From NCBI GenBank assembly GCA_964564285.1, contig CAZMBZ010000015.1, positions 1 through 33,431 on the forward strand: 33,431 nucleotides of DNA, written 5' to 3'. Under the pieces are notes generated by a model that saw only the letters and a list, made by a program, of their open reading frames with translations, did no database searches and was not told where the DNA came from. This document shows, one piece after another, positions 24,146-32,345 of this stretch. The translations under genes were made by a program, and so were the position numbers. The DNA comes from JAUWQU01 sp964564285. GTDB lineage: Bacteria; Planctomycetota; Phycisphaerae; SM23-33. Position 1 is the first letter of the stretch. Each line of letters starts with the position of its first letter.

Positions 24146-25891
24146 CTATTTCGGCTGATCGACGGAGGTCGGCTCGCGGTAGTTGATCCCGGCTGCGTCG
24201 AGCCGCTTCAGGTGCGTTTTCAGGCGAGTGAAGAACTCCGCGTAGTCGCGTCCCTCATCCGCCGACCAGGCGACTTCGCACAGTGCGCAAGCTCGCGGGT
24301 AGGTCATGTATAGCACGTGGGGGAAGCTTTTCATTCGTTCGCCCCACAGGTTGGCCTGGGCGCCGAGGACCAGCTTGGGATTCACCTGTGCGACATCGGC
24401 TGGGATTGGGTTCAGTTCGTAGGCCCGCCTAAGCGTGATGACGGACCTGCCGAACCCCTGCGGCTCGGATTTCTTATCGGGCGACTGGACGAAGTCGAAG
24501 TAGCAGTGCGCTGTCGGTGTCATCACCAGGTATTGGCCATTCTGCGAGGCGTTCTTGATGAGGTTTTCGGATCGGCCCGACCTCCAGTACATGCCGATGG
24601 CGCCTTTCTTGGCACCGCTTTCGAGGATCTCATCCCAGCCCACAAGTGTTCGGCCCTTGGCCTGGAGATACTCGGACATTCGGCCAACGAAGTAGCCGTG
24701 CAATGCGGTGACATCCTTGAGGGCCTCGGCCTTCATTCGCTTCTGGCACTGGGAACACTTGCCCCAGTTTCGCTTGCCGCACTCGTCGGCACCGATGTGA
24801 ATGTACTGGCTGGGGAACACATTGAGCATCTCGTCGAGCATGCCCTGAAGCACCTGGTAAGTCTTCTCGTTGCCGGGGCAGACCTCGCCGCCGCCGACCT
24901 GCTTGCCGTCAACCGTGCAGCCGCACTCTGGACAGCCGCGCAGAAATCCGCCGCAGTGGCCTGGCATTTCGAACTCGGGCACGATGCGAACGAATCGCTT
25001 GGCGGCGTATGCGACGAGCGACTTGAGTTGCTCCTGCGTGTAGTAACGCCGCGCCGGCTTGTGGTATGTCTGGCTGGCGAGCAGCTCCGGGTGGGCGGTG
25101 GTCTTGGCCTTGTCGGGAGTGAGGTTGGGATACTTCTTGACCTCGACGCACCAGTTCTGGTGGTCGGTGAAGTGGATCTGGAGCGAGTTGAGCTTGTGCA
25201 TGGCCATGTAATCGGCGTACTGCTTGAGCTCGTCGATGGTCCAGAAATGTCTGGCCGGGTCGATCAGCAGGCCTCGCCACGCGAACCGCGGCTTGTCGGT
25301 GACGGTCGCACAGGGCACGGCCAGCGAATCAGCGGGCTTGGCGGTCGAGATGTTCGGCGCGTCGCACGGTCGCGGGGGCTGTTGGGTTTGCATTCCGCCG
25401 AGCTTGCCCTCGACCATCGCCCGCCCGCGGAACGCCTCTGCCGGGGCAAGCTGCAACAGCGTAATTCCGCCGTAGAATGCGCCCGCCGCTTTCGGTGCGC
25501 GTATGATGACGCCACTGCCCATAACGGTGAGGCAGTAACCCTCATCGCCAAGTGCCGCTTCCGCACCGGTCGTGGTCATCAGTATGGCCCCGGCCAGCGG
25601 TTCATTAGCGCCGGTCGCCTCGGCGACGACATTCTTGTCAAACGCCTGCGAAAGTCGCCCAGCCAGGTACGCCGCCGCATCGGCCAGGCGAGTGTCGCCC
25701 TTGGCGTACAGCACCTTGGTCGCAGGCGTAATCGTGAATTGCCCGGCGCCCATAACGACTTTGGAGGGCATGGGAATCAAGGCAGGCCGATCCGCCGCGA
25801 AGGCCCGCGCCGGTGTTGAGGTCAGGGCGGCCGCGACCACCGCCAAGCCAACAATCATCCCCGCGCTCTTATGCCGATTATTCTTTGTCAT
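24146..25891 (-). CDS. beta-N-acetylhexosaminidase (GH20), exported
   Basis: A 581-residue glycoside hydrolase. A signal peptide covers residues 1-33 (MIVGLAVVAAALTSTPARAFA). Residues about 36-150 are the GH20b N-terminal domain (ALIPMPSKVVMGAG). The GH20 TIM barrel begins near FAWRGLLIDPARHFW (203-217). The catalytic Asp-Glu pair is D369-E370 in HIGADE. An insert with several Cys (residues 313-338, GHCGGFLRGCPECGC) is typical of this clade and may be disulfide-linked. It should remove terminal GlcNAc or GalNAc from glycans in the periplasm. ATG 25891 is chosen because GGAG lies six bases upstream; ATG 25894 and 25912 are alternatives that add 1 and 7 residues. Divergent from the HD-domain gene. 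Confidence 0.93.
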   Translation of the reverse strand: MTKNNRHKSAGMIVGLAVVAAALTSTPARAFAADRPALIPMPSKVVMGAGQFTITPATKVLYAKGDTRLADAAAYLAGRLSQAFDKNVVAEATGANEPLAGAILMTTTGAEAALGDEGYCLTVMGSGVIIRAPKAAGAFYGGITLLQLAPAEAFRGRAMVEGKLGGMQTQQPPRPCDAPNISTAKPADSLAVPCATVTDKPRFAWRGLLIDPARHFWTIDELKQYADYMAMHKLNSLQIHFTDHQNWCVEVKKYPNLTPDKAKTTAHPELLASQTYHKPARRYYTQEQLKSLVAYAAKRFVRIVPEFEMPGHCGGFLRGCPECGCTVDGKQVGGGEVCPGNEKTYQVLQGMLDEMLNVFPSQYIHIGADECGKRNWGKCSQCQKRMKAEALKDVTALHGYFVGRMSEYLQAKGRTLVGWDEILESGAKKGAIGMYWRSGRSENLIKNASQNGQYLVMTPTAHCYFDFVQSPDKKSEPQGFGRSVITLRRAYELNPIPADVAQVNPKLVLGAQANLWGERMKSFPHVLYMTYPRACALCEVAWSADEGRDYAEFFTRLKTHLKRLDAAGINYREPTSVDQPK

Positions 25892-26030
25892 CATTTGCTC
25901 CGTTTCGGTCATCTTCCGCTTTTGTTGGTTCCTGCTTTGCTTTAACCTTAGCCGCTTCCCTTGGGTGCCGCCAAGGCTTATATTCAGGCTTCGTCAATTG
26001 TCTCTTTGTCCCTGTTCTGGAGAAATCGAA

Positions 26031-26639
26031 ATGACGAGCGACACACCTACTCGTGACGAGGCGATGGCTTTGCTGCGGGAGTTCAATCAGAGCGAGGCGC
26101 TGATACGCCACGGTTTGGCGGTCGAGGCGGTTATGCGTCACATGGCCGGCAAGCTGGGGGGCGATCTGGATGAGTGGGGCGTTGTCGGGCTTATCCATGA
26201 CGTGGACTTCGAGCGGTATCCCGAAGAGCACTGTTCCAAGACCCGCGAGATACTCACCGATCGAGGCTGGCCCGAGAAGTACATCCGCGCCGTCGTATCG
26301 CATGGCTGGGGGATTTGCTCGGACGTCGAGCCTATCAGCGATATGGAGAAGACACTCTACGCCATCGACGAGCTTACCGGACTGGTGGCGGCGACCGCAC
26401 TGGTCAGGCCGTCGAAGTCCGTCATGGACGTCAAGCCCAAGTCGGTCAAGAAAAAGTGGAAGAACGCCCGTTTCGCCGCTGGCGTTAATCGCGACGTTAT
26501 CGAAAAAGGCGCAACCATGCTGGGCATGGACCTGCCGGACCTCATCAGCGAAGTGATAGCGGGCATGCAGGCTGTCGCCGCCGAGATCGGCCTGGCCGGC
26601 GAAGGCCAGATCGCCTCCGGCCCGGCCGGGGCGGAATAA
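26031..26639 (+). CDS. HD-domain phosphohydrolase
   Basis: A 202-residue cytoplasmic protein of the HD superfamily. Conserved elements: RHGLAVEAVM (His27), LIHDVDFERYPEEH (His56-Asp57) and VVSHGWG. The C-terminal half is helical, ends in a Gly/Ala-rich tail and has a basic KPKSVKKKWKN segment. Bacterial relatives are annotated as HDIG/HD phosphohydrolases acting on nucleotides, with no settled substrate. ATG 26031 is preferred because GGAGAAA lies eight bases upstream; the frame is open much further left (to 25572), but that part runs antisense through the GH20 start. No clear operon partner; the next gene begins 280 bases on. Confidence 0.85.
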   Translation: MTSDTPTRDEAMALLREFNQSEALIRHGLAVEAVMRHMAGKLGGDLDEWGVVGLIHDVDFERYPEEHCSKTREILTDRGWPEKYIRAVVSHGWGICSDVEPISDMEKTLYAIDELTGLVAATALVRPSKSVMDVKPKSVKKKWKNARFAAGVNRDVIEKGATMLGMDLPDLISEVIAGMQAVAAEIGLAGEGQIASGPAGAE

Positions 26640-26918
26640 TCCTCGTTTTGGTGGGAAATCGCATGCTATAGCTTTCATGTCTCACGACGTCACGATGCCG
26701 AGCGGGGGGTTCCTCCTTGCACGTCGCGGCACGGGGCTGCTATCATTGCCGCCGGTCGCGTGATCGCCACGTGGCTGGAGATATGACTTGGAAATGCCGG
26801 CACTGACGAGAGGTGCGACATGAAGCGATGTCCGACGAGTCTGACTGCCGGACCGGCAAGCCCTCGGCGAAGCCATGATCGACCTGCCAGTCCTGGAACA
26901 GCAGGTTCGGAGAAACCG

Positions 26919-27758
26919 ATGACTCGATTTGTCTTGGCATTGTGCGTTCTGAGCGGTCTGCTGGCCTTGGGTGGCTGCGGCAGTTCCATGGGCGACTACA
27001 TTCTTACCGTACCGGACATGGTCGCGCCTGCGGGGGGCGAGGGCGTGGCGGTGGTGCGGCTTCAGCGGAACGACTTTGTGGTGATGGCCCCGCCGGTCAA
27101 GCTGGCGGCGATGCGGCTTGCGGTGGGTGAAGAATTCGAGCGCGGGGCGTACACCGACGATCTTGGCTATGCCGGAACGATGCTGCCCGTGCCGTCGAGC
27201 CCCGGGCGATACGAGTTGAAGGTTGCCCACCTGGACCGCTTCGGCGACGAGGTAAGCGCCGTTGCGCCGGCGTATGTGTGGGACCCCAACGCGCCGGTCG
27301 TGGCTGTGGACCTCGATTGCCTGCCGGGTCTGTCGCTGGGTTTCAGCAGGCAGTCGTCGCGAGCCCTGGACCGCGTAGCCAAGGGGGCGAAAATCCTGTA
27401 CCTCACCCGCCGCCGTGCTTCGACGCACGGGGAACTCCACAAGAACCTGATCGGTGCGGGCTATCCGGATGGGCCTATCCTCGGATGGCAGCGGCAGTAT
27501 TGGCATATAGTGCGTGAGGGCAAGTACAATCTGCCGCGAGTGGTCGTCGAGCACCGCCTTGTGAGCCAGTTGTCGGACCTGCGGAAGATGCTGGGGGGGC
27601 TGACGATGGGGATTTGCCATAACTCGCTGGCAGCCAAGGCATTCGCGGAGTCTGGAATGCGAGTCGTGATTGTCGGCAACGCTCGGGTGTCCGCGGAGAA
27701 CGTCATCCGCCGGGCCAGTTGGTCGGAGTTGGCGGACAAGGGCGTCGGTTTACAGTGA
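26919..27758 (+). CDS. HAD-like lipoprotein of unknown function
   Basis: A 279-residue protein. It has a clean lipoprotein signal (lipobox LGGC, Cys20). Residues about 25-115 are a beta-rich domain. Residues about 125-275 look like a degenerate HAD/acid-phosphatase fold: VVAVDLDCL (Asp131, Asp133), then AKILYLTRRRAST as a motif-II strand, and MRVVIVGN. In active HAD enzymes the DxD is followed by Thr or Val at +4; here it is Leu (DLDCL), and no clear motif-III Lys/motif-IV Asp pair was seen. It resembles lipin/App1-type domains that follow a beta-rich segment. It could be an inactive relative. ATG 26919 is chosen for the GGAG at 26909-26912 and because it starts the signal. It lies 123 bases before the GT9 gene. 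Confidence 0.65.
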   Translation: MTRFVLALCVLSGLLALGGCGSSMGDYILTVPDMVAPAGGEGVAVVRLQRNDFVVMAPPVKLAAMRLAVGEEFERGAYTDDLGYAGTMLPVPSSPGRYELKVAHLDRFGDEVSAVAPAYVWDPNAPVVAVDLDCLPGLSLGFSRQSSRALDRVAKGAKILYLTRRRASTHGELHKNLIGAGYPDGPILGWQRQYWHIVREGKYNLPRVVVEHRLVSQLSDLRKMLGGLTMGICHNSLAAKAFAESGMRVVIVGNARVSAENVIRRASWSELADKGVGLQ

Positions 27759-27881
27759 CGCCGTAGGCTGTTATCCTAGATTGCGGACGCTCTCGATTCT
27801 CGCAGGCCGCTTCGCGACGAACAAACGTCTTCTAATATGCCCCTATGGGCACACTTCAAACGGCGAGGCGATTTCGTTAGA

Positions 27882-28970
27882 ATGACCACAATGGCAACCG
27901 GCGGGTGCATAGCGATTTTCCTTCCCAACTGGGTTGGCGACGTGGTGATGGCCACGCCGGCTATCAGTGCGCTGGCGCGGCATTACTCGGGAAGGCGGAT
28001 TGTCCATGTCGGCAAGCCCGTGGCGCTGGCGACGCTCGGGCCGGTGGCTGGACCTGACGATATGGTGGCGATGCCCTCAGGCGTCCGGGCCGCAGCGAGA
28101 CGCCTGCGACAAATCGGTGTAGATCTGGCCGTGCTGCTGCCGAACAGCTTTCGCTCTGCCCTGCTCGCCAGACTGGCCGGGGCGGGGCGACTGGCAGGCT
28201 ACGCCCGCGACGGCAGGGGGTGGCTACTGACAGACAAGCTCCTGCCGCCACGCCTGCCGAATGGCCGATACCAGCCCATCTCGGCTGTGGACTACTACAT
28301 CGCCCTTGCCGAAATGCTCGGGGCGCACTGTATTTCACGAGAGCTTTCCCTGCCGATAGAACCGAAACAGGAATCAGACGCCGACGCACTCCTGGCTGCT
28401 GCCGGTGTCGACCGCGACAAGCCAGTTGTTATGCTGAATCCAGGCGCGAGCTTCGGCACGAGCAAGATGTGGTCGGCCGAGCGATACGCCGCATTGGCGG
28501 ACATGCTCGTCGAGCGGACGGGGGCGCAGATCATCATAAACGCCGCCCCGGCTGAGCGACGCATCGCCGGGTGGGTCGCTCGCGCGATGCATAGTGTACC
28601 GGCCATCAGTTTCGCCGACCGCGACAACACCTTGGGATTGCTCAAAGCACTGCTTCGACGCTGCGATCTTCTTGTTACCAACGACACCGGCGCCCGCCAC
28701 CTGGCCGCGGCGGCTGGTATCGGAATTGTGACTATCTTCGGAAGCACGGACCCCCAATGGGCGAGGATCGATTACCCGCGAGAGCGGATCGTCCGCGAGG
28801 ATGTCGAGTGCAGCCCGTGCCAGCGGAAGCTGTGCCCTCAGCCGGCCGGGCCGGAATATCACAAGTGCCTCGAACTCATCAGTCCGGAGAAGGTATACGC
28901 TGCCGCCGAGGAGTTACTGGAAGAGTCGGGACGGCTCGCGGCCCCAAGCCGCGCGGGAGGCCTGCTATGA
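27882..28970 (+). CDS. glycosyltransferase family 9, heptosyltransferase II-like
   Basis: A 362-residue cytoplasmic GT-B enzyme of the WaaF/ADP-heptose:LPS heptosyltransferase group. The N-terminus PNWVGDVVMATPAI (15-28) is the acceptor-side signature. NPGASFGTSKMW (186-197) and TNDTGARHLAAA (266-277) form the donor site, and FGSTDPQW follows. The C-terminal cysteines (ECSPCQRKLCP ... KCL) are the usual WaaF-type set. It should add a heptose-like sugar to the lipid A inner core. The start is among several close Met codons: ATG 27882 and 27891 are best by homology, and neither has a good ribosome binding site. Its stop overlaps the next start (ATGA at 28967-28970), so translation is coupled to the kinase. 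Confidence 0.9.
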   Translation: MTTMATGGCIAIFLPNWVGDVVMATPAISALARHYSGRRIVHVGKPVALATLGPVAGPDDMVAMPSGVRAAARRLRQIGVDLAVLLPNSFRSALLARLAGAGRLAGYARDGRGWLLTDKLLPPRLPNGRYQPISAVDYYIALAEMLGAHCISRELSLPIEPKQESDADALLAAAGVDRDKPVVMLNPGASFGTSKMWSAERYAALADMLVERTGAQIIINAAPAERRIAGWVARAMHSVPAISFADRDNTLGLLKALLRRCDLLVTNDTGARHLAAAAGIGIVTIFGSTDPQWARIDYPRERIVREDVECSPCQRKLCPQPAGPEYHKCLELISPEKVYAAAEELLEESGRLAAPSRAGGLL

Positions 28971-29791
28971 TTGCGGGCGACGTGCCTGAAGGCGTGCTTG
29001 CCGCCGTCAAGCTCGCGGGGCTGGACAGTGTGGATGGCGCGTTCGCTTATGAGGGTGGCGAGGACCTGAACAAGCCGGGTCTGGGCCATCGCCGCCGAAC
29101 GCGTCTGGAGTTACCCGATGGTCGGGGCGGGGAGCAAGTTCTGTACATGAAGCGTTACGGCCCGCAGTCTATCGGCGAGGCGATGCGTCGATGGCTTACC
29201 CACGGCAAGCGGCAGAGTCCGGCCCGGGTTGAGTTTGAGAACATCCGCCGCGCCCGCCAGGCCGGTGTCGCGACGATGCGGGAGGTAGCCTGCGACGAGG
29301 ACCGCTGCCTGCTGGGGGCGCTGCGAAGCTTCGTGATAGTAACGTCCGTGTCGGGTGAGGCGCTCGAGAGATGCTTCGACGCATACCTGACGAAACATGA
29401 CGATGCGGCGGTGGCTGAGCTGACGTCAAGGCTGACTCGAATGGTTCGATCCCTTCACGGGGCGGGGTACGTTCACCGCGATTTTTACGCTTCTCACGTG
29501 TTCCTTGATGAATCAGTCGGGTCCGGCGAGTTGTACCTGATAGACTTAGCGCGGATGTTCCGCCCACGATTGCGGAAGCGGCGATGGTTCGTCAAGGACC
29601 TGGCCCAGTTAAAGTATTCGATGCCCGCGGCGTGGACGGTCGGGCACTGGCCCGCGCTGTTGGCGGAGTACTTGGGCGATGTGTCCCGGGGTGAGCAACG
29701 GAAGTGGGAGGGGCTTATCGACAGGAAGGTCGAGTCGATGCGGCACCGCGATCAGCGGCGCAGGCGGCGCGGCGAGGAAGGCAAGACGTAA
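28967..29791 (+). CDS. lipopolysaccharide core kinase (WaaP/KdkA-like)
   Basis: A 274-residue protein of the Kdo/WaaP family. It has protein-kinase-like elements: a candidate ATP lysine in LYMKRYG (Lys62), an acidic helix EFEN (89-92), the catalytic loop VHRDFYASHVFL (His170-Asp172), and the metal Asp193 in LIDLARM in place of DFG. The C-terminal 20 residues are strongly basic (RHRDQRRRRRGEE), suiting contact with the membrane face. It would phosphorylate a sugar of the LPS inner core. GGGAGG (28955-28960) precedes the ATG by six bases. The start lies within the end of the GT9 gene and the stop overlaps the GT4 start by one base, so it is the middle of a tight operon. Confidence 0.88.
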   Translation: MIAGDVPEGVLAAVKLAGLDSVDGAFAYEGGEDLNKPGLGHRRRTRLELPDGRGGEQVLYMKRYGPQSIGEAMRRWLTHGKRQSPARVEFENIRRARQAGVATMREVACDEDRCLLGALRSFVIVTSVSGEALERCFDAYLTKHDDAAVAELTSRLTRMVRSLHGAGYVHRDFYASHVFLDESVGSGELYLIDLARMFRPRLRKRRWFVKDLAQLKYSMPAAWTVGHWPALLAEYLGDVSRGEQRKWEGLIDRKVESMRHRDQRRRRRGEEGKT

Positions 29792-30948
29792 TGAAGGTGG
29801 CGTTGGTCATTGAGCGATTCGATCCGTCCCGCGGTGGGCGTGAGGTCTCCACGGCGCAGATCGCCGAGGGCCTGGCTCGCCGCGGTCAGGACGTGACGGT
29901 CTTTTGCATGGCCGCCGGTGCCGGTGGTCAGGGCTTCCTTGTGCAGGAGCTCAAGGCGTGGGGCCTGGATCGCGCGACGAAGCTGTCGAGTTTCGCGAGA
30001 TCTGTTCGCGGCGCTGCCCGCGACGGCGGGTTCGACATCGTGCATGCGATGCTGCCCATTCCCTCTGCCAATGTATTTCAGCCGCGAGGCGGGCTGGTCG
30101 GCGCGCAGGAGGCTGCCAGCCTGCGAAAGCGCCGGGGCATGGAGCGATTCCTGACCCAACTGGCCCAGCCACTCAATGCACACCGCGCCAAGATGCGCTC
30201 GATGGAGCGAAAACTCGTCTCCAAGCCGGAGACGCTTTGCCTGGCTGTGAGCGAAATGGTGGCGCGTGAGTTCATGAACTATTACGCGCGAGACAAGAAC
30301 GTCCGCGTGATCTACAACGCCGTTGACATCCCGGATGTGCCTCAGGATCAGCGGCGACAATGGCGGCAGGAGAGGCGAGACCAGGTCAAGGCTGGTCCCG
30401 GCAGCCCGTTATTCCTGTCGGTCGCGACGAACTTCCGCCTCAAGGGCGTTGCCCAGGCGATTGAAGCTTTCGCGCAGTGGTATCGATCACCCAATGGCTC
30501 GCCGGGTGCGAGATTCGTCGCCATCGGACAGGAGAAAGTCACGAGCTACCGCTGGCTCGCCAAAAAACTAGGCGTGGCCAAGCAGGTGTACTTCGAGCCG
30601 CGTGCCGATAATGTTTGGCCCTGGTACGCCGCGGCCGACGCTTGCGTGCTGCTGAGTTGGTACGACCCATGCAGCCGTGTCGTGCTTGAAGCGGCCCGCT
30701 GGGCTCTGCCTTCGATAACCACTGTGTTCAACGGAGCGGCGGAGATTCTCGCCCGCGGCGCGGGGCTGGTCGTCAGTTCCCCGGACGATATAACCGCAGT
30801 GGTTAAAGCCATGGGCGACATCGCCGACCCAGACCGCCTAGCCGAGCGACGTCTGGCATGTCGTGACGTGGCCGATGAGCTGAGCATGGACCGCCACGTC
30901 GAGCAACTCCTGGAAGCTTACCGTGAGGTGGCTGGTAAGAATGATTGA
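29791..30948 (+). CDS. glycosyltransferase family 4 (WaaG-like)
   Basis: A 385-residue GT-B glycosyltransferase. The N-terminal acceptor domain starts MKVALVIERFDPSRGGREVS, as in WaaG/RfaG-like LPS core transferases. The donor domain has VATNFRLKGV (211-220), and the retaining-enzyme catalytic helix DPCSRVVLEAARW contains Glu300 of the E-x7-E type motif, although the second Glu is less clear. Likely donor is a UDP-sugar, with a core oligosaccharide as acceptor. AGGAAGG (29775-29781) precedes the ATG. The start overlaps the kinase stop in TAATG, and its end overlaps the PlsY start by eight bases. Cytoplasmic, peripheral to the inner membrane. Confidence 0.9.
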   Translation: MKVALVIERFDPSRGGREVSTAQIAEGLARRGQDVTVFCMAAGAGGQGFLVQELKAWGLDRATKLSSFARSVRGAARDGGFDIVHAMLPIPSANVFQPRGGLVGAQEAASLRKRRGMERFLTQLAQPLNAHRAKMRSMERKLVSKPETLCLAVSEMVAREFMNYYARDKNVRVIYNAVDIPDVPQDQRRQWRQERRDQVKAGPGSPLFLSVATNFRLKGVAQAIEAFAQWYRSPNGSPGARFVAIGQEKVTSYRWLAKKLGVAKQVYFEPRADNVWPWYAAADACVLLSWYDPCSRVVLEAARWALPSITTVFNGAAEILARGAGLVVSSPDDITAVVKAMGDIADPDRLAERRLACRDVADELSMDRHVEQLLEAYREVAGKND

Positions 30949-31648
30949 CCACCCGCTGATGATGCTGGTGCTGTTTCCGCTTGCGGCGTACGTGATCGGC
31001 GCGACGCCGTTCGGGTTCATCATAGCTCGGGCCAAGGGCATGGACCTTCGCAAGGCCGGTAGCGGCAACGTGGGGGCCACCAACTGTGGTCGCGTGTGCG
31101 GTCGGGGTTGGGGGTGCCTTTGCTTCGCGCTGGATGTCGCCAAGGGCATGATTCCAGTGATCGTCGCAAGCGCGATGTTCCGAACGGATTGGGCCTACTA
31201 CGATGCGATGGCCGCGAAGTTCGGGCCTCCGCAGTGGATGCCCACCGTCATGCAGCAGACGGCCTGGCTGCTGACGGGCTGCTGCGCGATCGCGGGGCAC
31301 GTGTTCTCGTTCTGGCTGCGGTTCCGCGGAGGAAAGGGCGTGGCGACATCGCTTGGGGTGGTGTTGGGGATCTGGCCGTTCTTCACGGCGGCCGGTGTGG
31401 TCGCTCTGGGTGTGTGGGTGATCGTAACGCTCATCACACGGTACGTTTCACTGGGCAGCATCGCGGCCACCTTGACGTTTCTGCCGACCTTCGTTTACCT
31501 TTGGTCCGTGGAGGAGCTCTGGCCGATGGCTACGTTCGCCGCGGCGATGGTCGCTCTGATAATCCTGCGTCACCGTGGGAACGTATCGCGGCTCCTCGTC
31601 GGCACGGAAAACAAGATCGGCAGCGGCAAGAAACCTCCTGCATCGTGA
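30941..31648 (+). CDS. plsY: acyl-phosphate:glycerol-3-phosphate acyltransferase
   Basis: A 235-residue integral membrane enzyme that makes lysophosphatidic acid from acyl phosphate and glycerol-3-phosphate. The three family blocks are present: GSGNVGATN (40-48), GHVFSFWLRFRGGKGVAT (119-136) and GNVSRLLVGTENK near the end. About five to six hydrophobic helices are visible. It is slightly longer than many PlsY (about 200 residues), through a 25-residue loop rich in polar residues after helix 2 (AYYDAMAAKFGPPQW). ATG 30941 overlaps the preceding gene and has GAGGTGG about ten bases upstream. It is the last gene of the envelope cassette and links LPS core and phospholipid synthesis. Confidence 0.95.
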   Translation: MIDHPLMMLVLFPLAAYVIGATPFGFIIARAKGMDLRKAGSGNVGATNCGRVCGRGWGCLCFALDVAKGMIPVIVASAMFRTDWAYYDAMAAKFGPPQWMPTVMQQTAWLLTGCCAIAGHVFSFWLRFRGGKGVATSLGVVLGIWPFFTAAGVVALGVWVIVTLITRYVSLGSIAATLTFLPTFVYLWSVEELWPMATFAAAMVALIILRHRGNVSRLLVGTENKIGSGKKPPAS

Positions 31649-31665
31649 ATCGTGGGGCAAACAAC

Positions 31666-31702
31666 ACGCCCCTCAGCGGGCATATGCTCCGCTGAGGGGC
31701 GT
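31666..31702. terminator. bidirectional hairpin between plsY and tatA
   Basis: Perfect 14-base arms ACGCCCCTCAGCGG (31666-31679) and CCGCTGAGGGGCGT (31689-31702) with a nine-base loop. Read on the minus strand, GTTGTTTG follows, so it best serves tatA, which ends at 31742. It also follows the plsY stop by 17 bases and may stop both transcripts. Confidence 0.8.
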
Positions 31703-31741
31703 TGATGGAACTGTGTCGCGCCGCTATTGCGGTGTTTGCGA

Positions 31742-32080
31742 TTACTTAGACTCTTCTGATTCCTCGTCTTCGGAGGCATCTTCGGAATCGGCATCTTCTT
31801 CGACCGGCCTTTTGCGCTTCTTCTTGCGTCGGGGTCGAGCCTCTTCTTCTTCCTCTTTCATGGCCTCGTCGAAGTCTTCTTTGACTCCGCGCATCTCGCG
31901 CTTGAACTCTCGCATGCCGCGGCCGATTCCTCGGGCCAACTCCGGAATCTTCCGGCCGCCGAAGAGAATCAGCACTACGATCACGACGATGACGATCTCC
32001 TGCCATCCGACCGACCAGGCAAGGAGATTGAAGTTGCTGAAGTTTTGGGCCATTTGCGTCAATTCGACAATACCGAGCAT
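31742..32080 (-). CDS. tatA: Tat translocase subunit TatA/TatB-like
   Basis: A 112-residue protein. One N-terminal membrane helix (residues about 27-40, IVIVVIVVLILF) leads into the signature FGGRKIPELARGIGRGMREF, then an amphipathic helix. The tail (residues 70-112) is highly charged: an EEEEE run, an RRKKKRKR block, and a Ser/Asp/Glu-rich end. TatA forms the pore-like component of the twin-arginine pathway that carries folded proteins such as the two sulfatases and the flavoprotein encoded nearby. GGGAG (32088-32092) supports ATG 32080; the residues ahead of the helix (about 25) are longer than usual, so ATG 32053 is an alternative. TatC is not in the window. Confidence 0.9.
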   Translation of the reverse strand: MLGIVELTQMAQNFSNFNLLAWSVGWQEIVIVVIVVLILFGGRKIPELARGIGRGMREFKREMRGVKEDFDEAMKEEEEEARPRRKKKRKRPVEEDADSEDASEDEESEESK

Positions 32081-32345
32081 CTCATGCTCCCGAACTACTC
32101 TGACCTGGCGTGGAAACCCAGGCCTTGGCACTCCTAACCCGAGGCAGTTACGGCATTGGCCGTCACTTGCCTCTTGGCCCTGATTCTGCGCCGGTCCCAG
32201 GCCGAGCCTGCGGATATCGCACCGTCCGGGCAAACGTTTGATTTCCGGTATGAAACAGTCTAAGTCCCCACGCGGGTTCAGGTCAATGAAAATATGAATG
32301 CGCGGGGTCTTGCTGATCGAGACGAACTTGTCGCCACGGCCTTCA
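32081..32345. other. 265-base gap between tatA and the LEA14-type gene
   Basis: Non-coding as far as can be seen; both flanking genes are on the minus strand. It should contain the tatA promoter, but no clear -35/-10 pair was found. Confidence 0.4.
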
